A stretch of 41,182 bases of DNA from a virus, in IMG/VR virus record IMGVR_UViG_3300046787_000356, positions 1 to 41,182 of that record, one strand, 5' to 3'. The notes under the pieces are model-generated. The model was not told the DNA's origin, searched no databases, and worked only from the letters and a program-made list of their open reading frames with translations. Numbering within the stretch: the first letter of the stretch is position 1; each line of letters begins with the position of its first letter. The position numbers were made by a program, and so were the translations under genes. Shown here piece by piece: positions 14,041 to 21,875 of the stretch.

Positions 14041-14481
14041 ATGGCAAACCCTACAGTTCCATACAAAGGCAACGATGGTCGTCTTTGGATAAACGTATCA
14101 GAAACTAAGACTTTGGCTGCTACAGAGTTTGGTTGGGTGCAGAACATCATTACTGATGGTCTTACTCTAACTCTACCTGCATCTGCAACTGTTCTTGCTG
14201 GTTCTGAAATAGTACTTCGTAATGGTGGAGTACCTAAGAGTGGCTCAACTGCTGGAAGTGGTGATGATGGAAGCATTGGCTTTATCGTAACTCCTGCTTC
14301 TGGTGATGGTGTTACAGGAAACGGTTTCACAGCCGCAGTAAACAAAGGTGTAACTTACGTCAAATCAGGCGGTAAAGTTGGTGACGAAATAACTCTAGCT
14401 TGTGGTGGCGCAAACACCGCTAAGGCTTGGAACGTCGCTGAAGCTAAAGGTGCATTAGCTAACTGGACACGAACAGCTTAG
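14041..14481 (+). CDS. Possible capsid decoration protein (146 aa)
   Basis: AAAGGAATAATC precedes the ATG. Beta-rich and glycine/serine/threonine-rich, no long helix (GWVQNIITDGLTLTLPASATVLAGSEIVLRN), a composition typical of head-surface trimers or fibrous proteins. It lies two genes after the capsid. Ends with TAG. Assignment by position and composition only. Confidence 0.5.
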   Translation: MANPTVPYKGNDGRLWINVSETKTLAATEFGWVQNIITDGLTLTLPASATVLAGSEIVLRNGGVPKSGSTAGSGDDGSIGFIVTPASGDGVTGNGFTAAVNKGVTYVKSGGKVGDEITLACGGANTAKAWNVAEAKGALANWTRTA

Positions 14482-14490
14482 TTGACAACA

Positions 14491-14612
14491 GGGGCTAACG
14501 CCACAGATAGCAGGGTCTTAGACATGACTGCTACGGCAACAAAGCCCCACCACAATAAACTTAACAATTAGAGGTTGGAATGGGTAATAAGATAAGAGAT
14601 TATCGATCCCAG
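14491..14612 (+). promoter_or_regulatory. Folded non-coding leader before the 14637 gene
   Basis: Three nested helices: GGGGCT/AGCCCC (14491-14496, 14543-14548), GCC/GGC (14500-14502, 14535-14537) and GCAG/CTGC (14510-14513, 14528-14531), giving one long interrupted hairpin. A second hairpin follows (GGG...GATAA-gaga-TTATC...CCC, 14582-14610). No T run, so neither is a good terminator. Likely an RNA processing or stability block between head and tail-fibre genes. Confidence 0.5.
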
Positions 14613-14636
14613 TTTCTAACATAGAAAGGAAATAAT

Positions 14637-15011
14637 ATGGGAACAAGTGCAGGACGAGAAATAGATGCAAATGGATATGAGACGCAAACTCAGGGTACTT
14701 TACTAGCAGGAGAAGACTTAACTAACAACAGACTTCTTACACGAAAGCCAGTGAACTATACAAACATATCAGCTTCAACGCTTATTAAAACAGGTGCAGG
14801 AGTTGTTAGTGGCTTTATAGTAAACTCACACACCTCAGGAACATTAAAGCTATGGGATAACACTTCAGCAGCTACAACAGTTCTAGTAAACACAATAACT
14901 TTTGCAGCAGGTTCAGGTATTGTCGTAAACTTCGGTTCTGACGTAATCTTCAGCACAGGTTTATATGCAACAATCGGTGGAACTGCCGATATAACTATCT
15001 TCTGGGCATAA
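14637..15011 (+). CDS. Small beta-rich virion protein (124 aa)
   Basis: AAAGGA precedes the ATG. The C-terminal 80 residues are alternating strands (SGFIVNSHTSGTLKLWDNTSAATTVLVNTITFAAGSGIVVNFG), a pattern seen in many phage tail-associated proteins. Only one base separates it from the glycosidase gene. No exact family; probably a fibre component or head fibre. Confidence 0.6.
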   Translation: MGTSAGREIDANGYETQTQGTLLAGEDLTNNRLLTRKPVNYTNISASTLIKTGAGVVSGFIVNSHTSGTLKLWDNTSAATTVLVNTITFAAGSGIVVNFGSDVIFSTGLYATIGGTADITIFWA

Positions 15012-15012
15012 C

Positions 15013-15846
15013 ATGGCTGTTTGGTCTGGACTTGGAGTCAACTATAAAGGAACTACCGCAACTATGGCGGCTGATGCTGATTACTTTTCAAGCATTGGCT
15101 TAAATAAGATTCGTGTACATATTCCATCAGTAGGTGATACTTCATGGCGAGAAGTCGCAGCCTACTTTCATGGTAGGGGATTTCATGTTCTTTATGGTCT
15201 AAACCGTTCTGGTGGACTGACCGCAGCCAACTGGAGTGCTTATTCAGATGCAGTAATAGCCGAAGCAGCCTATTGTGAAGCTAATGATGTATGTAGTGAA
15301 TTTACCATTGGTAACGAACTACACTACGGAATAGACGGAACTACTTTAGTTGCTTCAACCTTACGCTCTAATCTTAGGACATTATGTAACAGCGTTAAAG
15401 CAGTATTCTCAGGACTAGTAGCCTACGATACAGATGTAAACGACTACACAGGCTGGATAAGCGAGGGAATAGGAAACCTAGATAGATTTAACTACCACTG
15501 CTACTCAAACTGGATTAGTGCTGGTAAGTACATTTTAGAAACTAACATGAGAACACCAATACCTCTATTAGTAGCAGCTTTTCCAACAACCCTACAAGTC
15601 ACAGAGTTTAATTTAGATAGTGATGCAGCAGACTTAACGGCTATGTCGGCTGATATGCGAGTGTCGTATTTTAGAACAATGTACAAGTTCTTAAAAGACC
15701 AAGGCGTAACATCTGCGTATGTCTTTTCGTTTTGTGGGTATCAGTATCTCAATAATGACTTTGCGATGAAGAATCTCAACGGCACATTCAACGACCAGTG
15801 GGATGTTCTATTAACTAATAACGGAAGACGTTCATTCGTCAATTAA
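15013..15846 (+). CDS. Virion glycoside hydrolase (TIM barrel)
   Basis: A retaining glycosidase of the clan A type (GH5/GH39/GH53-like). The TIM-barrel order is clear: N-terminal strand VWSGLGVNYKG, IRVHIPSV, then FTIGNELHYG with the N101-E102 acid/base pair, and LQVTEFNLDS with nucleophile E198, about 96 residues later. 277 residues fits a single catalytic domain. There is no signal peptide, and the neighbours are tail fibre genes, so the enzyme most likely rides on the virion and trims host glycans during entry. The exact substrate cannot be told. Confidence 0.7.
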   Translation: MAVWSGLGVNYKGTTATMAADADYFSSIGLNKIRVHIPSVGDTSWREVAAYFHGRGFHVLYGLNRSGGLTAANWSAYSDAVIAEAAYCEANDVCSEFTIGNELHYGIDGTTLVASTLRSNLRTLCNSVKAVFSGLVAYDTDVNDYTGWISEGIGNLDRFNYHCYSNWISAGKYILETNMRTPIPLLVAAFPTTLQVTEFNLDSDAADLTAMSADMRVSYFRTMYKFLKDQGVTSAYVFSFCGYQYLNNDFAMKNLNGTFNDQWDVLLTNNGRRSFVN

Positions 15847-15856
15847 AGGATAAATT

Positions 15857-16516
15857 ATGACACGTTCAGTAGCATCAGCTCGACAACCAATAAGCAACTT
15901 AGTAAAAAACTATAACTTTGAAAACTCTCCACCATTTACAGCAGCTCAAACTTCAGGTGTAAACCGATGGATTAACGGTACTGCTTCTGGAGGAGTACAC
16001 CCAACAGGACAAGAATATTGTTGGGGCGTACAGGGGATTACTGGCTCGGTCGCAATACAATACGACACATCTATTTATCATAGTGGCTCTGCAAGCATGA
16101 AGCTGTCGACAACCGCTAGTGGTGCAGCAGTAAGTGTTTCACCATCAAAAGGTGTTGCTGTTGAAGATAGGAATATTAGTGGCATACCAGTACTACCTAG
16201 TACTTCATATACGCTAACTTACTGGATGAAAACAAACTTTGTATCTGGAGATGCTACCTCAGGTGCTACGCTACAAGTTAGGGAGCGAAACGGTACTTTT
16301 GGAACAGTGACAGACACAAACGGTACACTAGTCAAAACTACGACAGACTGGACTCAGTACTCGATAGTTATAACAACTGGAGCAACAACTAGATTTATCT
16401 TGCCTTATCTAAAAGTAACAGGTAACGACGGCACAGCCACTCTAATAATGGATGCATGGTTTGACGATATAGTATTAACCCCTACTACTCCTATAACAAG
16501 GACTGCGGTAGTGTAA
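15857..16516 (+). CDS. Carbohydrate-binding-like tail protein (219 aa)
   Basis: A jelly-roll beta domain like CBM_4_9 modules: NLVKNYNFE start, IYHSGSASMKLSTTASGAAVSVSP, the YTLTYWMKTN strand, WTQYSIVITTG and AWFDDIVLTP ending are the usual landmarks. It lies between the glycosidase and a coiled-coil protein, with 10 bases upstream and a 1-base overlap downstream, so it probably binds the glycan the enzyme acts on. Confidence 0.7.
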   Translation: MTRSVASARQPISNLVKNYNFENSPPFTAAQTSGVNRWINGTASGGVHPTGQEYCWGVQGITGSVAIQYDTSIYHSGSASMKLSTTASGAAVSVSPSKGVAVEDRNISGIPVLPSTSYTLTYWMKTNFVSGDATSGATLQVRERNGTFGTVTDTNGTLVKTTTDWTQYSIVITTGATTRFILPYLKVTGNDGTATLIMDAWFDDIVLTPTTPITRTAVV

Positions 16517-17472
16517 TGGACAAAAGAGCATCACTACGGCAACACTTCCAACAGGAAGAAAACCAAGCTCAAGAGTTAGAGCAGTATAAACAACGTACTG
16601 CTCAACTCAATGCTCTTGAAGGTACTATGGTTCAGGCGTTCAACGCCTTAATTAAGTACATGGACGGCAAAACTACCAAGACCGAGGTAGTAAACCAACT
16701 AAAAAGTATATCTACACCTGATGTCGATAAAGTCGTACAGGCTGTATCGAAACTAGATAAGGACATACTTAGTAACAAACTAGACCTAAAGCCTGTTACT
16801 GATGCTCTAAACGGCATGAAGCGTGAACTAGGGCTTATACCTAAGTCACTTCCAAAGATACCAGAACAAAAAGACTCGTTCAAAGTTACCAACCTAGATG
16901 AAGTAAAGCTAGACACTTCTGAAGTAGTTAGTGCAATAAAGGCACTCAAATTAGACGTAAAAGCCCCAATAATTAACGAAAAAGAAGTAGATCTAAAGCC
17001 CCTACAGACCATAATGTTAGATTTATTAAAGGTCGTACAATCTCAGAAACCAGTAGAAATACCTAAGTTCCCTGAAATACCAGTCACAGACCTTACTAAA
17101 GTAGAAACAAAGCTAGAGAAGTCCAACAAGTTACTGAAAGAGATAGTTGATAAGCCTGTCGGTGGCGGTGGAGGCGGTGGCGGTAATGGCACACCATATA
17201 TAGACAGCACAGGTAAACCAGTAAATGTAGAATTGACCGTAGACGGAAAGATACCTGTAGAAGCTGGTGCAACATCAACTTACGAATTACGAAACGATAC
17301 CACAACTGACGCTAATCTTGTTTATTTGGGTAAGGCTTTACCAGGGAGCGATGTAACAGACGCAGCCTGGCAAATAAAGCGTTACAACAAGTCAACAGGA
17401 CACATGTCATTTGCAGATGACGTAACTGCGTTTACTAAAGTATGGAATAATAGGGCTAGCTATACTTATTAA
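16516..17472 (+). CDS. Coiled-coil tail fibre or adaptor with Gly8 linker
   Basis: The first 215 residues are charged and helical, with heptad-like repeats (EENQAQELEQYKQRTAQLNALE, later VETKLEKSNKLLKEIV). A run of eight glycines follows at about 217-224, then a 90-residue beta domain (ELRNDTTTDANLVYLGKALPGS...WQIKRYNKS) like small C-terminal domains of other tail proteins. The layout of rod, flexible hinge and head fits a trimeric fibre or a protein bridging depolymerases to the tail. Confidence 0.65.
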   Translation: MDKRASLRQHFQQEENQAQELEQYKQRTAQLNALEGTMVQAFNALIKYMDGKTTKTEVVNQLKSISTPDVDKVVQAVSKLDKDILSNKLDLKPVTDALNGMKRELGLIPKSLPKIPEQKDSFKVTNLDEVKLDTSEVVSAIKALKLDVKAPIINEKEVDLKPLQTIMLDLLKVVQSQKPVEIPKFPEIPVTDLTKVETKLEKSNKLLKEIVDKPVGGGGGGGGNGTPYIDSTGKPVNVELTVDGKIPVEAGATSTYELRNDTTTDANLVYLGKALPGSDVTDAAWQIKRYNKSTGHMSFADDVTAFTKVWNNRASYTY

Positions 17473-17480
17473 GGAACATA

Positions 17481-17669
17481 ATGAAAGCAACCTACAAAAA
17501 ATATTATAATCTTGACTCTGACACCGAAGCTTCGTATGTTAAGTGGAATATGTCTGATGGGGGAGATGTCGAAGTGCCTGACCTTATCACTACAGGCGAT
17601 ATGGGTTCAACAAAAGAAGATTTAGACGCTCTGATTCAAGAAGTAATACAAGGATATGAGGCAAACTGA
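17481..17669 (+). CDS. Small acidic protein before the spike (62 aa)
   Basis: AAGGAAC precedes the ATG, and it overlaps the spike gene by 1 base. Sequence acidic (DSDTEASYVKWNMSDGGDVEVPD...EDLDALIQEVIQGYEAN). May be a chaperone or connector for the adjoining spike, but nothing in it is recognised. Confidence 0.65.
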   Translation: MKATYKKYYNLDSDTEASYVKWNMSDGGDVEVPDLITTGDMGSTKEDLDALIQEVIQGYEAN

Positions 17670-20251
17670 TGGCAGTTATTGTATCTAATGGAGCGACCAA
17701 CCTATCGACAGTTAACGGGTTTTACAGGGCAGAATCGTATAACCTAAGTGCCTGGTCTAACACTATCCTAGCCCTATCTACGACTCGCCAAATCGGTGTT
17801 ACTTTTGCCAATGCAGGTAACTGTAAAGGGCTTATTATCCCACTGTGTGCTATAGCGCATGTTACTAGAGATGTCACCGTCCTGCTGCAAGAAAACGTTG
17901 CTTCGGTCTGGACAACCAGGGCTTCGGTTACGCTGACGGCTGCCCAAATATCCAACTCAACAGCTAACACCACGCAAGCCAACTGGTATACACCGTTTGA
18001 GTTCTCCGTACCTTACGCTGTGGATACCACGGCTTCTAAATGGCGGTTCGACATCTCTCAGGGGGCTGGCTCACAGAACTGGTACTTATCGACCTCTAAT
18101 GGCACAGCTCCAACCTACATAGCTTGGTGTGATAACGCTGTTAGCTACACGACAGGCGATGTACCAGTCGCTAAAGAAAAAATTACTATCGACCAGAACT
18201 GTACCTTTACAGGGCTACTATCAACTGGCGATGCAACCAATTCTACTTGTGCTATTGCTTGTCGTTCAACAACACCAACTGTTGGTAATGACGCTATGTT
18301 TGAGTGGGAAAATCCACCTGCCGCTTCCTATACCATGAACATTGACGGCTGGTTCGTATTGTCGGCTCACTCTGGCTTTAGGGCTGGAACTTCGGCTAAC
18401 CGCATACCAATAGCCCAAATGGGTAAGGTAGAAGTCAAATCGGCTACCTCTGGAACTGCTATCAACACAGGCTTTACATGCGGTAAAACAACTTCGGGTG
18501 CCAACGTAGTGGGGCGGATGTCGGTCAATATCTACGGCGAGATACCAACTTACCAACGCACAACTCTAGCTTCTGATGCTGCCATATCCCAACAGGACAT
18601 TGTGACCACCGACTCGACAGGCTGGGCAATTGGTGACCAGATATGCATCACTAAAGGCAACCTAGAAAGTACTGTAGCCGAGACTGCCCCATTTACGATT
18701 GATACCATTGCTGGTACGGCAATAAACGTCAACACCAACATCTTGACGGCTATCCGAAAGGCAGGCGGACACGTCTTTCGGCTTAACGGTTACGGCTTCT
18801 ATCTGACCTCTAACTTTTCGGGTACTGCCCCAACGCAATTTCTAGGTGGTCATAATGGCTTTACATTATCAGGTGTCCAAATTCAGAGCGTGGGGTTCTT
18901 TATGAGTGGCGGTACATCCCAATATTACGATGAGCCTGCCAACATCGCCACGGTCTGTAGTATTGATAACTGCTCGTACTATTCGGTGGCAGCGGTGGGT
19001 AGTTTACTGGGGTCAGTCAACGCTTCGGCTTTGAGCCGTTATGAGTTCGACAAAGTTAACGTCTTTCGTAATTCTCTGGCAGGTGTCTTTTATGGCCCTT
19101 CGGTGCGTGGCAGTATCACCATCAAAAACAGCGTATTCTTCAACTCAACTGGTAGCCCAGTGACTGGATTTTTCCGCAACAAGGGTGTGATGATTGAAGA
19201 TAACTATTTCTACAATATTTCGCAACAAGCTATAGGTGTCGCTTCAGGTATGGCAGCTTCGACGATTCAGAATAATATTTTTTGGGGCTGTCGTTACGTT
19301 ATTCGTGTTGACGGTGCAGCGATTGATATTGATTGGCGGAACAACACGGTAGATTTCGCTTCGATTGTGTTTTGGAACTTCTCGGCAATGACCAACTTTC
19401 GGGTAGTTGGTGACAGCTATGGGCTAAACGGTCTAGTTAGCTGCATCATGTCACCATTTGTCAACTATAACTCCTACACCACCATGACTCTAAAAGACCT
19501 GAACATTGGTACAGTCACTAGTAAGATACTTGGCATGTCTGACGCAGTAGACGGCTCTACTATCGGCTTCCAAAATTACGACCTACTAGATAAAGACGAT
19601 AGTACCTATATGACCTACGGCGAGATACAACGTACCCATTCAACTCTGCCTGATACTACTGTCAGAACAGCAGGCGGTAGTGCCATGCGATTCACACCAA
19701 CAAGTTCTACTGATTCAATGTACTGGGAACAGATTATCCCTACAGGCAACATCCAAACCAAAACCATGACTATCACTTGCTGGGTGTATATCAATAACGC
19801 TGCCTACTACGCAGGGACTCACACCAAACCAACGTTGACCGTTACCTATGACCAAACCTCGACCGTTACGGCTGTCGCTACTGGAACGGCTGGGTCATGG
19901 CAACAACTAGCTTGTACGTTCACCCCAACAACAGGCTATGGACAGGTGGAGATGAAGATTACAGGGGCTACAGACGCCACCACCACTAACCGTTATTTCT
20001 ACGTTGATGACTTCAATATCGCCTATCCAGCTGGTGTCCAAGTTGACCTAGGTGGACTTGACCTGTGGGCGAATGGTTTACCTGTTGAACCTGCTATTGC
20101 AACTATGCCAAGTATCACTGGGGTATGGGACGAGCCACTATCTGCTCATACGATTGCTGGTAGTGCTGGTAAGACTCTCCAGGATGCTAGTGGCGGCTCA
20201 ACCAACTACCTAAACACTGAAACAGGCGATATTATCATACCGCTTGATTGA
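17669..20251 (+). CDS. Tailspike with parallel beta-helix and C-terminal binding domain
   Basis: An 860-residue virion protein. Residues 1-150 are a beta domain. A segment like the G8/beta-helix start (GWAIGDQICITKGNLES) follows at about 310-330. The middle (about 370-650) has repeating short strands with N-rich turns (IQNNIFWGCRYVIRV, IEDNYFYNIS), typical of the pectate-lyase-like right-handed helix of phage spikes. A CBM_4_9-like jelly roll occupies about 660-800, and GVWDEPLSAHTIAGSAGKTL is a common phage tail-tip ending. Probable host-glycan depolymerase. Its base use is visibly richer in G and C than its neighbours. Confidence 0.75.
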   Translation: MAVIVSNGATNLSTVNGFYRAESYNLSAWSNTILALSTTRQIGVTFANAGNCKGLIIPLCAIAHVTRDVTVLLQENVASVWTTRASVTLTAAQISNSTANTTQANWYTPFEFSVPYAVDTTASKWRFDISQGAGSQNWYLSTSNGTAPTYIAWCDNAVSYTTGDVPVAKEKITIDQNCTFTGLLSTGDATNSTCAIACRSTTPTVGNDAMFEWENPPAASYTMNIDGWFVLSAHSGFRAGTSANRIPIAQMGKVEVKSATSGTAINTGFTCGKTTSGANVVGRMSVNIYGEIPTYQRTTLASDAAISQQDIVTTDSTGWAIGDQICITKGNLESTVAETAPFTIDTIAGTAINVNTNILTAIRKAGGHVFRLNGYGFYLTSNFSGTAPTQFLGGHNGFTLSGVQIQSVGFFMSGGTSQYYDEPANIATVCSIDNCSYYSVAAVGSLLGSVNASALSRYEFDKVNVFRNSLAGVFYGPSVRGSITIKNSVFFNSTGSPVTGFFRNKGVMIEDNYFYNISQQAIGVASGMAASTIQNNIFWGCRYVIRVDGAAIDIDWRNNTVDFASIVFWNFSAMTNFRVVGDSYGLNGLVSCIMSPFVNYNSYTTMTLKDLNIGTVTSKILGMSDAVDGSTIGFQNYDLLDKDDSTYMTYGEIQRTHSTLPDTTVRTAGGSAMRFTPTSSTDSMYWEQIIPTGNIQTKTMTITCWVYINNAAYYAGTHTKPTLTVTYDQTSTVTAVATGTAGSWQQLACTFTPTTGYGQVEMKITGATDATTTNRYFYVDDFNIAYPAGVQVDLGGLDLWANGLPVEPAIATMPSITGVWDEPLSAHTIAGSAGKTLQDASGGSTNYLNTETGDIIIPLD

Positions 20252-20255
20252 TCTG

Positions 20256-20264
20256 TGTTATAAT
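20256..20264 (+). promoter_or_regulatory. Late promoter before internal virion genes
   Basis: TGT-TATAAT: TATAAT at 20259-20264 with TG one base before it. The extended -10 overlaps the end region of the spike gene. No clear -35 box. Confidence 0.55.
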
Positions 20265-20290
20265 ATACACAGAAACAGTAACTCTGCTTT

Positions 20291-20383
20291 ATCTAAAGAG
20301 AGTTTTGTAGCCCAATCTTGGGAACTTATATCCACCCTGTCAGGGAGAGCTGAAACGGAATAATATCGTTTTAATGACAGGAG
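20291..20383 (+). promoter_or_regulatory. Folded leader hiding the ribosome site of the 20391 gene
   Basis: A small hairpin CCCA-atct-TGGG (about 20311-20322) is followed by CCTGTCA (20336-20342) paired with TGACAGG (20375-20381), enclosing AAACG/CGTTT (20353-20357, 20367-20371). The paired TGACAGG overlaps the CAGGAG ribosome site at 20378-20383, so the start of the internal virion gene would be blocked until the stem opens. Confidence 0.55.
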
Positions 20384-20390
20384 AAAAATA

Positions 20391-21377
20391 ATGTTACCAA
20401 CATCAGGTCCAACAGGACAAGCCGTATTCTGGACAGGAGCAGACGGCAATATATGGACAAAAAACGCAGCTAGTGGATGGCAGCCACAAGTAGGTTCATC
20501 TGCTACTGACGAAAATGTAAGCTTATTAAACAACAGCGGTGCATGGACACAAATAGCAGATCCTAATCCACCACAAGCACAACCTACAAATAACAATTAC
20601 GACCCAGCAGCAGCAGCCCAAAAAGCTAAATCACAGACTCAAATAGACGCTATCAACAGACTACTCGGCTATATTGGTAGCCAAAAAGACCCAGGACTTC
20701 AGGGTATAGAAGCTGGTTATACTGAGAATAATCGTAGACTTGGTGAACAAAAAACAAGAGCTATGCAAGCTTACACAGACCAAGACGTTAAGAATACACG
20801 AAATAGAGAGAGTGGCTATGGGCAAGTAGACAAGTTTGTAAACCAATCAGCTAACAGTCTTTCAAGAGTATTCCAGGGTGCAAACGCTGGTAACTCAAGC
20901 GTAGCTAGACTTCTAGCACCACACTTAGTAGGAAAAGCTGGTGGCGAACGTAGACAAGGTGTAACTGAGACAGCTAATGAAAATGCAGCAAACATAAAAC
21001 AAGCAAGAATATATGCTGACCAAGACTTTACTACAGCCGAAGCAGACCTATTGACACAACGTGACTCACAAAAAAGGTCATTCCTAGATAACATTACACA
21101 GCAAGAAGCTGACCTACTTGGTAAACGACAAGCATACGAACAAGATGCTGGACTTGCTACTGACGGAACACAGAATGAGATTAACGCTAGATTTGGAACA
21201 CTACAGTCATTACTTGGACAGTACAAGCCTACTTACAACACTAAGACTGTTACAGCAGACCCAGCTAAGTTCTCAGAATACTCAGTAGACCCTGCCAAAC
21301 TACAACTAAATAGCAACCAACCAGCCGAGACTAGATACTACGGCACAAACCTTAAAAAGAAATTTGGAGAAGTATAA
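20391..21377 (+). CDS. Internal virion (ejection) protein, 328 aa
   Basis: A long helical, glutamine-, alanine- and asparagine-rich protein (for example QKTRAMQAYTDQDVKNTRN and DFTTAEADLLTQRDSQKRS) with a beta-rich start. First of three genes leading to the 1719-residue protein. This group matches the internal core or ejection proteins of podoviruses, which leave the head with the DNA. No direct family hit; assigned by composition and order. Confidence 0.6.
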   Translation: MLPTSGPTGQAVFWTGADGNIWTKNAASGWQPQVGSSATDENVSLLNNSGAWTQIADPNPPQAQPTNNNYDPAAAAQKAKSQTQIDAINRLLGYIGSQKDPGLQGIEAGYTENNRRLGEQKTRAMQAYTDQDVKNTRNRESGYGQVDKFVNQSANSLSRVFQGANAGNSSVARLLAPHLVGKAGGERRQGVTETANENAANIKQARIYADQDFTTAEADLLTQRDSQKRSFLDNITQQEADLLGKRQAYEQDAGLATDGTQNEINARFGTLQSLLGQYKPTYNTKTVTADPAKFSEYSVDPAKLQLNSNQPAETRYYGTNLKKKFGEV

Positions 21378-21862
21378 TGAACTTTTTCGACAAACTAAAA
21401 GCCCAAGTAAACATGAATGACGGTGGCAAGACATTCAGCAACCCAAGTGCAAACCCAGACGCTTCACAAATGCCTAGTGGTATGAGGATGCGACCATCAC
21501 AACCTATTCAACAATTTGAAGATGGTTCATCTCGAGTTGGAAGAATAGGGGTTTCAGTAGGTGACGGACATAGTTATGGTGCAAATATAAATGGAGCAGG
21601 AAACTATCCTCAGTTTAAAGACCTACAGGGAGGTCAGAACTTTCCGACACAAGGTACAGGTATGGAATCAGAGAATAACATTGACCCTCAAGGATTCAGT
21701 TACGGTCTTGGTTTAGGCATGAATGGTGTACAGCCAGTAGATATGGACTCAGTACCAGGACAGGGTTTTTATCAAGACAGAGGATTTACTAGAGGTGCAG
21801 GTCGCTTACAGGGTGGACAGGTAAACCAAGAAAACTTACTACGCAAACTACTAGGATACTAA
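21377..21862 (+). CDS. Glycine-rich virion protein (161 aa)
   Basis: Overlaps the previous stop by 1 base. Almost devoid of helices after residue 20; rich in G, N, P, Q, M (SQMPSGMRMRPSQPIQQFEDG, GMESENNIDPQGFSYGLGLGM). Probably disordered. Its place between two internal virion proteins suggests that it is packaged in the virion too. Not recognised. Confidence 0.6.
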   Translation: MNFFDKLKAQVNMNDGGKTFSNPSANPDASQMPSGMRMRPSQPIQQFEDGSSRVGRIGVSVGDGHSYGANINGAGNYPQFKDLQGGQNFPTQGTGMESENNIDPQGFSYGLGLGMNGVQPVDMDSVPGQGFYQDRGFTRGAGRLQGGQVNQENLLRKLLGY

Positions 21863-21875
21863 AGGAGACAATCCT

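Noticed and set aside
14482-14487. TTGACA as a promoter after the 14041 gene
   Set aside because: No acceptable -10 box within 15-19 bases; the bases are better explained as the edge of the folded leader.
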